Shown piece after piece: positions 1 to 8,505 of a stretch of DNA of 64,000 nucleotides. Numbering within the stretch: position 1 is the first letter of the stretch; every line of letters begins with the position of its first letter. This DNA is from Ruminococcus_C callidus (lineage in GTDB: Bacteria > Bacillota > Clostridia > Oscillospirales > Ruminococcaceae): positions 496,001-560,000 of the forward strand of contig NZ_CP186925.1 of NCBI RefSeq assembly GCF_049562855.1, in the 5' to 3' direction. Position numbers and translations under genes: made by a program. The notes below the pieces were generated by a model. The model worked only from the letters and a program-made list of their open reading frames with translations, was not told the DNA's origin and did no database searches.

Positions 1-1215
1 TGCACTGACAGTGCCTTCCAGAACAGCTTCCTCATCCTTGGCCTTGATGATCTCCTCAAAGCCCTTCATCTCGTCGACCTTCTTCTTGGACAGGGTAACG
101 ATACCTTCCTGATCGTTGATCTTGGTAACGATCAGATCCAGAACATCGCCGACAGCGACAACGTCAGACGGCTTCTTGGATGCGTCGTCTGTCAGTTCGC
201 TGCGAGGAACATAACCGGTGTGCTTGGTGCCGACATCGACGATCGCTTCAGAATCGTTGACAGAGCAAACGGTACCCTTTACCTTCTCTCCCGTATGTAT
301 TTTTTTGAAGGACTGATCCAGAGCTTCTGCGAAGTTGATATCCTCCTCCACGGCGTTGTTATCCATGATTTCAGTCATAGTTTGTTGAACCTCCTTAATG
401 ATATGTGCCGGTGTGGACGCGCCGGCGGTAATGCCGATCTTCTCGGCGTTACCAAGGTCTAAAGTGTAAAGCTCATCCGAATTCTCAATATGATAAGACC
501 TACAGTTTCTGTTGCAGACATGATACAGCTTCACGGTGTTGGAACTGTGTCTGCCGCCCACAATAATCATTAAATCTGACTTGCGAGAGAGTTTGTCTGC
601 GTCGGACTGCCGCACCTGTGTGGCGTGGCAGATTGTATCGTAAACCATAATATTCGGGTTGTCCTTGGGAAGAGCTTCTAAACACTTTTCCCATACTAAT
701 ATATTATACGTTGTTTGTGCAACAATTGCAAGTCTTTTGCGAGAATTCACTAATTTTTTTTGAAAAAAATTGTTTAACGCTTCTTCACTTTCAAAAACAA
801 AGCAATTGCCTTTACAATGCCCCACAATTGCGGCAACTTCCGGATGATTGGCATCTCCGGCGATCAGAATAAAATCGCCGGCTCGGGTGTGTTCTTCCAC
901 GATCCGGTGGATCTTCGCCACAAAGGGACAGGTGGCATCGACATAGGGATTTCCAGCCTGTTCCAGCTGGTCATAGACCGCAGCACTGACGCCGTGGGAA
1001 CGGATCACCACGCATTCGTCCGGCTGGAGATCTGCGATGCTGTCCACAATGCGTGCTCCGCGGCGGGTGAGATCGTCCACCACGTTCTGATTGTGGATAA
1101 TGGGCCCCAGCGTTGCCACATGGGGGTGCTGTTCCAGAGCCTGATAGCAAAGCTTGACGGCGCGGTCTACGCCGAAGCAGAAGCCGGCGGATTCCGCCAC
1201 AGTGATTTCAGCCAT
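1..1215 (-). CDS. ispH: IspH (HMBPP reductase) fused to ribosomal S1-type RNA-binding domains, partial
   Basis: 4-hydroxy-3-methylbut-2-enyl diphosphate reductase, the last step of the MEP isoprenoid pathway, joined to S1 domains. The ORF is open to the window edge, so the C-terminus is missing (405 codons visible). The start is ATG at 1215 (MAEITVAESAGFCFGVDRA). The IspH part covers about residues 1-290 and shows the three expected iron-sulfur cysteines in GFCFGVDRA, DATCPFV and DTICHAT. After it, GEKVKGTVCSVNDSEAIVDV begins an S1 OB-fold, followed by more S1-like sequence. This IspH-S1 fusion is a known Clostridia arrangement. It lies downstream of plsC and cmk on the same strand with a 6-nt gap, so co-transcription is likely. 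How the S1 part functions here cannot be told from sequence. Confidence 0.93.
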   Translation of the reverse strand, partial: MAEITVAESAGFCFGVDRAVKLCYQALEQHPHVATLGPIIHNQNVVDDLTRRGARIVDSIADLQPDECVVIRSHGVSAAVYDQLEQAGNPYVDATCPFVAKIHRIVEEHTRAGDFILIAGDANHPEVAAIVGHCKGNCFVFESEEALNNFFQKKLVNSRKRLAIVAQTTYNILVWEKCLEALPKDNPNIMVYDTICHATQVRQSDADKLSRKSDLMIIVGGRHSSNTVKLYHVCNRNCRSYHIENSDELYTLDLGNAEKIGITAGASTPAHIIKEVQQTMTEIMDNNAVEEDINFAEALDQSFKKIHTGEKVKGTVCSVNDSEAIVDVGTKHTGYVPRSELTDDASKKPSDVVAVGDVLDLIVTKINDQEGIVTLSKKKVDEMKGFEEIIKAKDEEAVLEGTVSA

Positions 1216-1221
1216 ACGCGA

Positions 1222-1968
1222 TCATTCCTCCGTAGTGTCGGCAGCTTGTTCTGCCTGTTTTTTCTGTTCCAGAGTCGCCCGTTTTTTGTCCTGAGCGATC
1301 TCGATCGAAGTGCGGTGTTTCGGCACATCGTGAAGGATCGGGAACGGCGGGTTCTCCTCCACCATAGATTTGATGCTGTCCATGATGTCTTTTCGCATGG
1401 CATGCATTTCGTGGGGGGTGGAGTCGGCGTTCAGTCCATAATCTGCGGCGTACAGGGGCTTGCCCACGCGGACACAGATGCGGCTGCGGAAGTGCAGGTT
1501 GTTGGAATCAAAGACCAGCCCGATGGGTACTACCGGCTTGCCGCTGCGGGCAGCCAGTACGCAGACACCGCTTTTTCCTCTGCCGACCTTGCCGTCGGTG
1601 TGGCGGGTACCTTCCGGAAAAATGGTCAGATGCCGCCGTTTATCCAGCCGTTTGGTGGCTTCGGAGAGCATGTCATAGTCGGGGTGCTTGGCATCTGCGG
1701 TGGGAAAGGCTCCCATGAGCCGGATAAAACCGCCGAAAACGGGGTTCCGGAACAGAGGCTCCTTGGCGATAAAGTTGAACGGGTGCGGGGCAGCCATTGC
1801 CACCAGCACCGGATCCAGATAGCTGCGGTGGTTGGAGGCGAAGATGACGGCAGTGCCCTTCGGGACATTTTCCCGCCCCTCGAAAGAAATGCGGTAGTAA
1901 AAGAAAAATGCGATCCGCACCAGATAATAGGCGATGCGGTAAAAGAAAAAGACAATGGGATACGGCAA
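1222..1968 (-). CDS. plsC: 1-acyl-sn-glycerol-3-phosphate acyltransferase
   Basis: Transfers an acyl chain to lysophosphatidic acid to make phosphatidic acid at the inner face of the membrane. 248 aa, normal for the PlsC/LPLAT family. The hydrophobic N-terminus (about residues 1-25) probably anchors it. The acceptor motif HX4D is present as NHRSYLDP near residue 51, and the substrate-binding FPEGTR motif near residue 118. The C-terminal tail is charged and Gln/Lys-rich. It sits between cmk (40 nt upstream) and ispH (6 nt downstream), a common Clostridia cluster, and is probably in one transcript with them. Confidence 0.93.
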   Translation of the reverse strand: MPYPIVFFFYRIAYYLVRIAFFFYYRISFEGRENVPKGTAVIFASNHRSYLDPVLVAMAAPHPFNFIAKEPLFRNPVFGGFIRLMGAFPTADAKHPDYDMLSEATKRLDKRRHLTIFPEGTRHTDGKVGRGKSGVCVLAARSGKPVVPIGLVFDSNNLHFRSRICVRVGKPLYAADYGLNADSTPHEMHAMRKDIMDSIKSMVEENPPFPILHDVPKHRTSIEIAQDKKRATLEQKKQAEQAADTTEE

Positions 1969-2007
1969 AAAATGACCTCCTTTTTGGCAGCAGAGCCTTT
2001 TCAGGCG

Positions 2008-2676
2008 TTATTCCACGTCCAGACGCTGTTCGATCAGATCCATGATCTCCTCGCAGACTTCGTGAAAGCCCATGGTGGTGCTGTCGATCAGTACGGCATC
2101 ATCTGCCTGCCGCAGGGGCGAAACGGCACGGTGCATGTCGTTGTAATCCCGCTGCTTGATGTCCTCCAGAATCTGGTCATAGGTAGGCTTGTCGGGCTTG
2201 TCCTCCATTTCCAGATACCGGCGGCTGGCACGTTCTTCTGCGGAAGCGGTGAGATAGATCTTCAGGTCTGCGTCCGGCAGAACGACTGTGCCGATGTCCC
2301 GTCCGTCCATGATGACGTTGTATTCCCGTGCGATGTCCTTCTGGGTTTCCAGCAGGAACTCCCGCACTTCCGGCAGGGCAGAAACCTCGGAAGCTTTCAT
2401 GGAAACCTCCGGTGTGCGAATGCTTTCGGTCACATTTTCGCCGTTGAGGAAGATGCACTGGGTGCCGCCGAAGTATTTCAGTTCCAGATGACAGTCGTTC
2501 TCCAGATGCTTCAGAAAGTCCTTTTTCGTCGGGTACTCGGTGGAGAACAGGGCAATCGCACGATACAGTGCACCGGTGTCCACGTAGACAAATCCCAGCT
2601 GTGATGCCACTTCTCTGGCAATACTGCTTTTACCGGCTCCCGCAGGCCCGTCAATGGCGATGTTGATCTTTTTCAT
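2008..2676 (-). CDS. cmk: (d)CMP kinase
   Basis: Phosphorylates CMP and dCMP with ATP in pyrimidine nucleotide recycling. 222 aa, the usual size. It begins MKKINIAIDGPAGAGKSS, which contains the P-loop GPAGAGKSS. It is followed by VYVDTGALYRA (nucleotide monophosphate site) and MDGRDIGTVVLPDA, typical of the Cmk family, and the lid region carries RASRRYLEM. It lies in a same-strand run with a flavoprotein gene upstream and plsC-ispH downstream. Confidence 0.95.
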   Translation of the reverse strand: MKKINIAIDGPAGAGKSSIAREVASQLGFVYVDTGALYRAIALFSTEYPTKKDFLKHLENDCHLELKYFGGTQCIFLNGENVTESIRTPEVSMKASEVSALPEVREFLLETQKDIAREYNVIMDGRDIGTVVLPDADLKIYLTASAEERASRRYLEMEDKPDKPTYDQILEDIKQRDYNDMHRAVSPLRQADDAVLIDSTTMGFHEVCEEIMDLIEQRLDVE

Positions 2677-2712
2677 AAAAATGACAAACTCCTTTATGTA
2701 TCATAGAAATTA

Positions 2713-3948
2713 TCATGCCTGTTCTGCCATTGCCAGACCGGCACTATAGGCAGTTGCAAAGGCAATTTGTAAGTTGAAACCGCCGGTGTATCCGTCCAGA
2801 TCGAGAATCTCTCCGGCGAAATACAGCCCCTCACAGCACCTGGAAGCCATGGTGCGGGCATCGACTTCTTTGACAGAAACGCCGCCGCGGGTGACAATGG
2901 CTTCTTCAATGGGACGGAATGCCCGCACATGCAGGGAAACCGCCTTGATGCAGCTGCCCAGATGCAGCCGCTGTGCCTTGGTGAGGGCGTTGGCTTTGGT
3001 GTCCGGCGAGATCCCCGCCAGCCGCAGCACCGGCAAGATCAGCTTTGCCGGCAGCAGGGCGTGGAGAATGTTGCCGAGGTCGCGGTTGGGACTGTCGGCA
3101 AGATCCCGCTGGATCCGTTTGTCCAGCTGCTCCGGAGTCAGACCGGATTTCAGGTCGATCTCCAGCCGGTAGTCCTGTGGGCTGCCCTTTCGCATCAGGG
3201 CACTGGCACTGAGTACCAGCGGACCGGACACGCCGAAGTGGGTGAACAGCATTTCGCCCAGTTCCTCAAAGATGCACTTGTTTCCCCGATACAGCCGCAG
3301 GATCACGTTCCGCAGGGAAAGCCCCATGGCTTCCTGACACCATGTTTCCTGTGTGACCAGCGGGATCAGGGAGGGCATTGGCGGCACAATGGTGTGACCG
3401 GCTGTTTCTGCCAGACGATAACCTGAGCCGTCAGAACCGGTCTTGGGGTAGGACATGCCGCCGGTGGCGAGCAGGGTCGTCCCTGCCCGATATTCTCTGC
3501 CGTCTGCGGTGCGGACACCGGTACATCTGCCGTTTTCCAGCAGCAGTTCTGCCGCGTCGCCGTGCACCACGGGGATTCCCGCCAGCCGCACTGCCTTTTG
3601 CAGAGCCTGTACGATGTCCTCCGCACGGTCGCTGACGGGAAATACCCGATTGCCCCGTTCGGTTTTCAGTGGAACGCCCAGCTTTTCGAAATAAGCCATG
3701 ACGTCCTGCGGGGTGCAGCGGGAAAACGCACTGTACAGGAATTTCCCGTTGGCGGGGATATTTGCCATCAGGGTATCGCGGTCACAGTTGTTGGTGAGAT
3801 TGCAGCGACCTTTGCCGGTGATGCGAAGCTTGCGTCCCAGCTGTTTGTTGTGTTCCAGAATGATACAGCGTTTGCCGTGTTCGGCGGCGGTCAGTGCCGC
3901 AAAGACACCTGCCGGTCCGCCGCCGATGCATAAATGGTCTGTTTCCAT
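2713..3948 (-). CDS. HI0933-type FAD-dependent oxidoreductase (BaiN/RdsA-like)
   Basis: A 411-aa flavoprotein of the HI0933 family (annotated variously as aminoacetone oxidase-like or BaiN-like). The N-terminal Rossmann motif is GGGPAGVFAALTAAEHG. Family landmarks GRKLRITGKGRCNLTN (about residues 38-53), ATGGMSYPKTGSDG (about 163-176) and the C-terminal FAD contact AGEILDLDGYTGGFNLQ are all visible. The physiological substrate of most members is unknown. It lies 36 nt upstream of cmk on the same strand, a frequent Clostridia neighbourhood, so a shared transcript is likely. Confidence 0.85.
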   Translation of the reverse strand: METDHLCIGGGPAGVFAALTAAEHGKRCIILEHNKQLGRKLRITGKGRCNLTNNCDRDTLMANIPANGKFLYSAFSRCTPQDVMAYFEKLGVPLKTERGNRVFPVSDRAEDIVQALQKAVRLAGIPVVHGDAAELLLENGRCTGVRTADGREYRAGTTLLATGGMSYPKTGSDGSGYRLAETAGHTIVPPMPSLIPLVTQETWCQEAMGLSLRNVILRLYRGNKCIFEELGEMLFTHFGVSGPLVLSASALMRKGSPQDYRLEIDLKSGLTPEQLDKRIQRDLADSPNRDLGNILHALLPAKLILPVLRLAGISPDTKANALTKAQRLHLGSCIKAVSLHVRAFRPIEEAIVTRGGVSVKEVDARTMASRCCEGLYFAGEILDLDGYTGGFNLQIAFATAYSAGLAMAEQA

Positions 3949-4082
3949 ATTACCTCACTTTGTTTGATGCATTTCATGTAAGCAGATACAGCGGCTGCTG
4001 CACGCTTATGGATAGTATAGCACATCGTGCTGAAAAATGCAAGGGAAAATCACAGGCAGCCATGAAAATCAACTTTCATGAT

Positions 4083-4389
4083 AGCCTCCTCTGAAAGGGG
4101 AGGGGGACCAGCGAAGCTGGTGGAGGGATTTTGATGAAACTTTTTCTTGAACTATAGATTTTACGGCAAAATCCCTCAGTCAGCCTGCGGCTGCCAGCTC
4201 CCTTTTCAAGGGAGCCTGAAATAAGCCTCCCTTGAAAAGGGAGGGGGACCAGCGAAGCTGGTGGAGGGATTCTTCTGTGGAATCTTTTGCTTAATGAAAA
4301 AGACTTACGAGATAACTCCTCAGTCAAGCCTGCGGCTGCCAGCTCAGCACAAGGCACGCCCTACGGGTGCCTTTTCAAGGGAGTCCAAT
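4083..4389 (+). repeat. Family 1 palindromic repeat block (two copies)
   Basis: Reference copies for family 1, filling the gap between the flavoprotein and trkH. Each unit starts with a GCCTCCC...GGGAGG hairpin, then an ACCAGCGAAGCTGGT hairpin, then GGAGGGATTC, an AT-rich centre of about 50 bp containing AATCTTTTGCTT, then CCTCAGTCAGCC, a CAGCCTGCGGCTG hairpin, and a closing CTCCCTTTTCAAGGGAG hairpin ending in GCC. The second copy carries an extra hairpin of the GGCACGCCCTACGGGTGCC type (module A). A degenerate hairpin follows at 4414-4456 (GTCACTTCGTGAC plus CTCCCCTTTCAGGGGAG and a T run), possibly acting as a terminator. No gene is supported here. Confidence 0.9.
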
Positions 4390-4481
4390 TATGTTGTAAA
4401 ATGAAGTGCGAAAACCCCTCTGTCACTTCGTGACATCTCCCCTTTCAGGGGAGATTTTTTTGCTTCATGGTTTTCTTCCCG

Positions 4482-5927
4482 TCAAAAACTCTTTCTCCAC
4501 ACCGACGGAGCCAGCAGTACCAGAATGGGGAAGATCTCCAGCCGTCCCAGCAGCATGTCCGCGGACAGCACCGCCTTGGAAAAGTCCGACAGGAACGAGA
4601 AATTCTCCATGGGGCCTACGCTGTTGATGCCCGGGCCGATGTTGTTGGTGCAGGTGATGACGGCAGAAATTGCCGTGCCGAAGTCCATGTCGTCCAGCGA
4701 CAGCAGCAGGAACGAAGCCAGCAGCACACCCAGATACAGAATGAGGTAACTCCACACATGGTGGAGTGCCTCCGGACGGAGAATTTTGTTGTCGGATTTG
4801 ACTTGGTTCACGGAGTTGGGGTGCACCATTTTCCGCATGGCAGCAGAGCCGCTTTTCCAGAGGATCACACACCGCTGCACCTTGAACCCGCCGCCGGTAG
4901 AGCCGCCGCAGGCACCGATAAGCATCAGCAGGATCAGCAGCATCTGGGAGAACAGCGGCCACTGGTTATAGTCTGCCGTGGCAAAGCCGGTGGAGGTGAT
5001 AATGGAAGCCACCTGAAAAACGGCATAGCGGAAGCACTTTCCCACGCTGTGGTAAATGGGGCGGATATTCAGCATAATGAGTGCGGTCGAAATGGCAACA
5101 ATGCTGAAATATACCCGCAGTTCCGTGTTCTTCCGCACTTCCCGAAACCGCCGTATCAGCATGTAGTAGTACAGGGTAAAGTTCACCCCGAACAGAAGCA
5201 TGGTCACTGTCACCACGCCATCCAGATAAGGAGAGTTGTAATAGGACAATCCGTCGTTCTTGATGCCGAAGCCGCCGGTGCCTGCAATGCCCATGCCATG
5301 GCATACGCTGTCAAACAGGGGCATGCCGCCGGTGAACAGCAGCACAATGGTGATAAATGTCAGGGCTCCGTAGATGAGGTACAGGTACAGGGCGGAGTTT
5401 TTGCCCTTGGGCACCAGCTTGCCTACCTGCGGACCGGGGCATTCTGCCTGCATCAGATACAGGGCATTCCCCGAGGAGGGGAGAATGGCAATGGCAAGCA
5501 CCAGTACGCCCATGCCGCCGACCCAGTGGGTGAAGCTTCGCCAGAACAGGATCCCCCGCGGCAGAGCCTCTATATCAGTCAGAATGGAAGAACCGGTGGT
5601 GGTGAAGCCGGATACGCTTTCGAAAAGAGCGTCTATGTAGTGGGGAATGCTGCCGCTGCAATAAAAGGGCAGTGCTCCCACTGCGGAAAAAATGATCCAC
5701 ATCAGGGCAGCAATGACCATGCCCTCCCGTGCAAACATGTACTTGTGCCTGGGACGGTAGAACACCCCCGGCAGCGATGCCAGAGCCATGCCGCCGCCTA
5801 CGCCCAGAAAGATCAGCATGAAGAAATATTCCCGATAGTACAGGCTCACTAGAGCCGGCACCAGAAACAGTGCTGAGGAGAGCAGCAGTGCCTTGGACAG
5901 ATAGTGGAATACAATGCCTTTATTCAT
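4482..5927 (-). CDS. trkH: TrkH/KtrB-type potassium transporter membrane subunit
   Basis: Potassium-translocating subunit of a Trk/Ktr uptake system in the cytoplasmic membrane. 481 aa with about ten hydrophobic segments and the four-fold repeated pore regions of the family: the first pore loop near SVSGFTTTGSSIL (about residues 104-116), others near GMGIAGTGGFGIKNDG, ITSTGFATADYNQWP and TCTNNIGPGINSVGP. The conserved filter glycines are present. The C-terminal LGRLEIFPILVLLAPSVWR is typical of TrkH. It lies 13 nt downstream of trkA on the same strand, so transporter and regulatory subunit are probably co-expressed. Confidence 0.93.
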   Translation of the reverse strand: MNKGIVFHYLSKALLLSSALFLVPALVSLYYREYFFMLIFLGVGGGMALASLPGVFYRPRHKYMFAREGMVIAALMWIIFSAVGALPFYCSGSIPHYIDALFESVSGFTTTGSSILTDIEALPRGILFWRSFTHWVGGMGVLVLAIAILPSSGNALYLMQAECPGPQVGKLVPKGKNSALYLYLIYGALTFITIVLLFTGGMPLFDSVCHGMGIAGTGGFGIKNDGLSYYNSPYLDGVVTVTMLLFGVNFTLYYYMLIRRFREVRKNTELRVYFSIVAISTALIMLNIRPIYHSVGKCFRYAVFQVASIITSTGFATADYNQWPLFSQMLLILLMLIGACGGSTGGGFKVQRCVILWKSGSAAMRKMVHPNSVNQVKSDNKILRPEALHHVWSYLILYLGVLLASFLLLSLDDMDFGTAISAVITCTNNIGPGINSVGPMENFSFLSDFSKAVLSADMLLGRLEIFPILVLLAPSVWRKSF

Positions 5928-5940
5928 ACTCGTTCACCGC

Positions 5941-7299
5941 CTAGTCCAGAATGTCTTTCATGCTGGAGAAGTGGTGCTCCTTGGAAACGATCACCACGGA
6001 ATCCCCCAGTTCGATGACAGCACTGCCGTCCGGAATGATGATCTCCCGCTTCCGGATAATGGCACAGATCAGGATATTCTTTTTCAGCTGCACGTCTTTT
6101 AGCGGTACGCCTACCAGATCGGGGATCCGTTCCTTGACGCGGAACTCGATCGCCTCCACCTGATCGCCTACCAGATGATACAGGGATTCGATCTCGCTGC
6201 CGGCGGTGCTCTCCAGCGAACGCACGTAACTCAGCACGTTGCCCATGGTCAGGGACTTGGGGGAAACCACGCAGTCCAGCCCCAGTTCGGAGGACAGGTC
6301 GATGTAGTTTTCCCGACTGACTTTTGTGACTACCTTGGCGTTGGTGCTGTCCTTGGCGAACAGGGAGATAATCATATTCTCCTCGTCGATGCCGGTCAGA
6401 GCCACAAAGCCGTCCACTTCCAGTACGCCCTCCTCGATCAGCAGATCCTGATCGGTGCCGTCGCCGCAGATGACGATGGCCTTGGGGAGCAGATCAGACA
6501 GCTTTTCACAGCGTTCCCGATCTTTTTCGATCAGCTTGACTTTCATGCCCACCGCCAGCAGCTGTTTCGACAGGTAATAGCCCACTCTGCCGCCGCCTAC
6601 GATCATGACGGTACGCACCTTGTCCTTCATGAAGCCGCTGGCACGGAAGAATCGTTCAATGTTCCGGTGCGAAGCCGCCACGTGAATGCGGTCGCCCTCC
6701 TGCAGAGCGAAGTCGCCGGAGGGGATAAACACTTTCTCGTCCCGCTGTACGGCACAGATGAGGAATTTCGTCTTGATCTTTTTGTAGAGTTCCACCAGCG
6801 TGATGTTTTCCAGCCACGGGAAGTCCGGCAGCCGGTATTCCACCAGCTCCAGCTTGCCCTTGCCAAAGACCTCCACCTTTGCCGCGGAGGGGAACACCAG
6901 TACCCGCATGATCTCGTCTGCGGTGGAAAGTTCCGGATTGATGACCATCGACAGCCCCAGATCTTCCCGAATCAGGTGCATCTGCTGGTAATACTCCGGC
7001 ATACGCACGCGGGAAATGGTCTTTTTCGTGCCCAGCCGCTTGCCGATCAGGCAGCAGAGAACATTCACTTCGTCATAGGGCGTTGCCGCGATGAGCAGGG
7101 TGGCTTTGTTTGCTCCGGCTTCCAGCTGGGTTTCCGCCGTTGCCCCGTTGCCCTCGATGCACATAACGTCCAGTGTGTTCTGGCTCTTTCGCAAGTGGGT
7201 TTCATCACAGTCTACCACGGTGATGTCGTGTCCCTCCTGCACCAGCAGGGCAGCCAGATTGCTGCCGATCTTGCCGTTCCCAATAATTACGATTTTCAT
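5941..7299 (-). CDS. trkA: Trk system potassium uptake regulatory protein TrkA
   Basis: Cytosolic NAD(H)/nucleotide-binding subunit that gates TrkH. 452 aa with the full TrkA duplication: RCK_N domain with IIGNGKIGSNLAALLVQEGH at the start, RCK_C around residues 140-220, a second RCK_N with VMIVGGGRVGYYLSKQLLAVG near residue 232, and a second RCK_C at the end (IIIPDGSAVIELGDSVVIVS). Length and domain order match the family. The gene immediately precedes trkH. Confidence 0.95.
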   Translation of the reverse strand: MKIVIIGNGKIGSNLAALLVQEGHDITVVDCDETHLRKSQNTLDVMCIEGNGATAETQLEAGANKATLLIAATPYDEVNVLCCLIGKRLGTKKTISRVRMPEYYQQMHLIREDLGLSMVINPELSTADEIMRVLVFPSAAKVEVFGKGKLELVEYRLPDFPWLENITLVELYKKIKTKFLICAVQRDEKVFIPSGDFALQEGDRIHVAASHRNIERFFRASGFMKDKVRTVMIVGGGRVGYYLSKQLLAVGMKVKLIEKDRERCEKLSDLLPKAIVICGDGTDQDLLIEEGVLEVDGFVALTGIDEENMIISLFAKDSTNAKVVTKVSRENYIDLSSELGLDCVVSPKSLTMGNVLSYVRSLESTAGSEIESLYHLVGDQVEAIEFRVKERIPDLVGVPLKDVQLKKNILICAIIRKREIIIPDGSAVIELGDSVVIVSKEHHFSSMKDILD

Positions 7300-7325
7300 A
7301 GTTGATTCACCTGTTGTTCCACCCG

Positions 7326-7538
7326 TTATTTTCCCATGAGCCGCCGTGTCCGTGCGGCAAGCTTTTCCCGCCGTGCCTGTGTGGCGGCGGTGTCGGTCTG
7401 ATAGCTGCCGTCCGGATTCTGCCGGAGAATGTCGCCCTCTCTGGCATCGCCCAGAATCTGGCTGCGGGGGATCTCTGTCATACCGTCGTCGGTTTCGATC
7501 ACGGCAATGGTTTCTTCGAACCGGTCAATGATCCACAT
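7326..7538 (-). CDS. DUF3006 family small protein
   Basis: A 70-aa protein beginning MWIIDRFEETIAVIETDDG, typical of DUF3006 (short beta-rich proteins often next to ComEC-like metallo-hydrolases). The start is ATG at 7538, because a GAGGTG ribosome-binding site lies 7 nt upstream; a GTG start at 7547 would fall inside that site. The RBS overlaps the end of the upstream metallo-hydrolase gene (stop TGA 7549-7551), which implies translational coupling. The C-terminus is Arg/Lys-rich. Function unknown. Confidence 0.8.
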   Translation of the reverse strand: MWIIDRFEETIAVIETDDGMTEIPRSQILGDAREGDILRQNPDGSYQTDTAATQARREKLAARTRRLMGK

Positions 7539-7548
7539 CAGAAGCACC

Positions 7549-8505
7549 TCACTTTTCGGTTGTCACGGTGAGATTGGAGCCGTCGGACGAAATGGTCACC
7601 GTGCCGCTTTCGTCTGTCCGCCAGATCTGTTCGCCGCAGTATTGCTGCAAGCGGGATACCGCTTCGCTGTGGGGGTGTCCGTAGCTGTTGCCTGCTCCGC
7701 AGGAGATCACCGCATAGCTGGGCTGTAACTGTGCCAGAAATGCATCTGTGGAGGATTCACGGCTGCCGTGGTGTCCCACTTTCAGCACGTCCGCCTGTAT
7801 GCCGTCCAGTTCGCCTTTTTCCAGCAGGTCTTTTTCCTCCGGCTTGGACGCGTCACCGGTGAAGAAAAAGCTGGTGTCCCCGCAGGTGAGATAGGCACAG
7901 ATGGAATAGTCGTTCAGAGAACTGTAGTCCTCGGCGGGAGAAGGTATGATCTCCAGCGAAGCCGTTCCCATGTCAATGGTCATGGAGGTGGCAGGTGTCA
8001 GGATCAGTCCGTTGGCTTCGATGCCGTCCAGAAACTTTTCGTATGTACGGGTGGTCGGCACCATGCTGTCCGGCAGCTGGGGGCTCATGGCGTTGCAGAT
8101 CGTCAGGTCACTGTTCTGTGCTGCGTAGTTTAAAATCGTCGGGAACCCGCCGATGTGGTCGGCGTGGGGGTGGGTGCCGATGATCCAGTCCAGCTTGGTG
8201 ATGCCGTACTGCTGTAAGTCGGCGAGAATGTCGTCCGCGGCACTCTGTTCGCCGGCATCGATGAGCACAGCGGCGGTGTCGGTGACGATCAGTTCGCTGT
8301 CGCCCTGTCCCACGTCCAGAAAGTGGACGGTACAGCTTCCGGTGGCAGAGCCGCCGCCGGTTTCGGCTTCCTCACCGCCGAACGCCTGCTGTATGGTGTC
8401 GGTGAGATATTGTTCGGCATCGTCCAGCGAACAGCCGCCCAGCAGGGGCAGGGCTGCCGCAGTCAGGATCGCCGCGATTTTTTGGAAGAATGCTTTGGTT
8501 TTCGT
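7549..8505 (-). CDS. ComEC-like metallo-beta-lactamase-fold lipoprotein
   Basis: A secreted MBL-fold hydrolase resembling the C-terminal domain of ComEC. FLDVGQGDSELI, GTHPHADHIGG (the metal-binding HxHxDH), TGDASKPEEK and KVGHHGSRESS are all visible, and the C-terminus has SCGAGNSYGHPHSE. The frame stays open upstream of the first standard start (GTG 8313, inside the VGQGD motif) and encodes a clear lipoprotein signal, KIAAILTAAALPLLGGC, so the true start is near 8505. No ATG/GTG/TTG exists there; an ACG at 8505 lies 9 nt after an AGGAGG at 8515-8520. The gene overlaps the 3' end of ygiQ by about 43 nt. Exact start uncertain; function (nuclease or phosphodiesterase-like) inferred. Confidence 0.75.
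   Translation of the reverse strand, partial: TKTKAFFQKIAAILTAAALPLLGGCSLDDAEQYLTDTIQQAFGGEEAETGGGSATGSCTVHFLDVGQGDSELIVTDTAAVLIDAGEQSAADDILADLQQYGITKLDWIIGTHPHADHIGGFPTILNYAAQNSDLTICNAMSPQLPDSMVPTTRTYEKFLDGIEANGLILTPATSMTIDMGTASLEIIPSPAEDYSSLNDYSICAYLTCGDTSFFFTGDASKPEEKDLLEKGELDGIQADVLKVGHHGSRESSTDAFLAQLQPSYAVISCGAGNSYGHPHSEAVSRLQQYCGEQIWRTDESGTVTISSDGSNLTVTTEK

Noticed and set aside
817..2604. Long plus-strand ORF across ispH, plsC and cmk
   Set aside because: Antisense shadow caused by GC-rich codon use; the three minus-strand genes have full family motifs.
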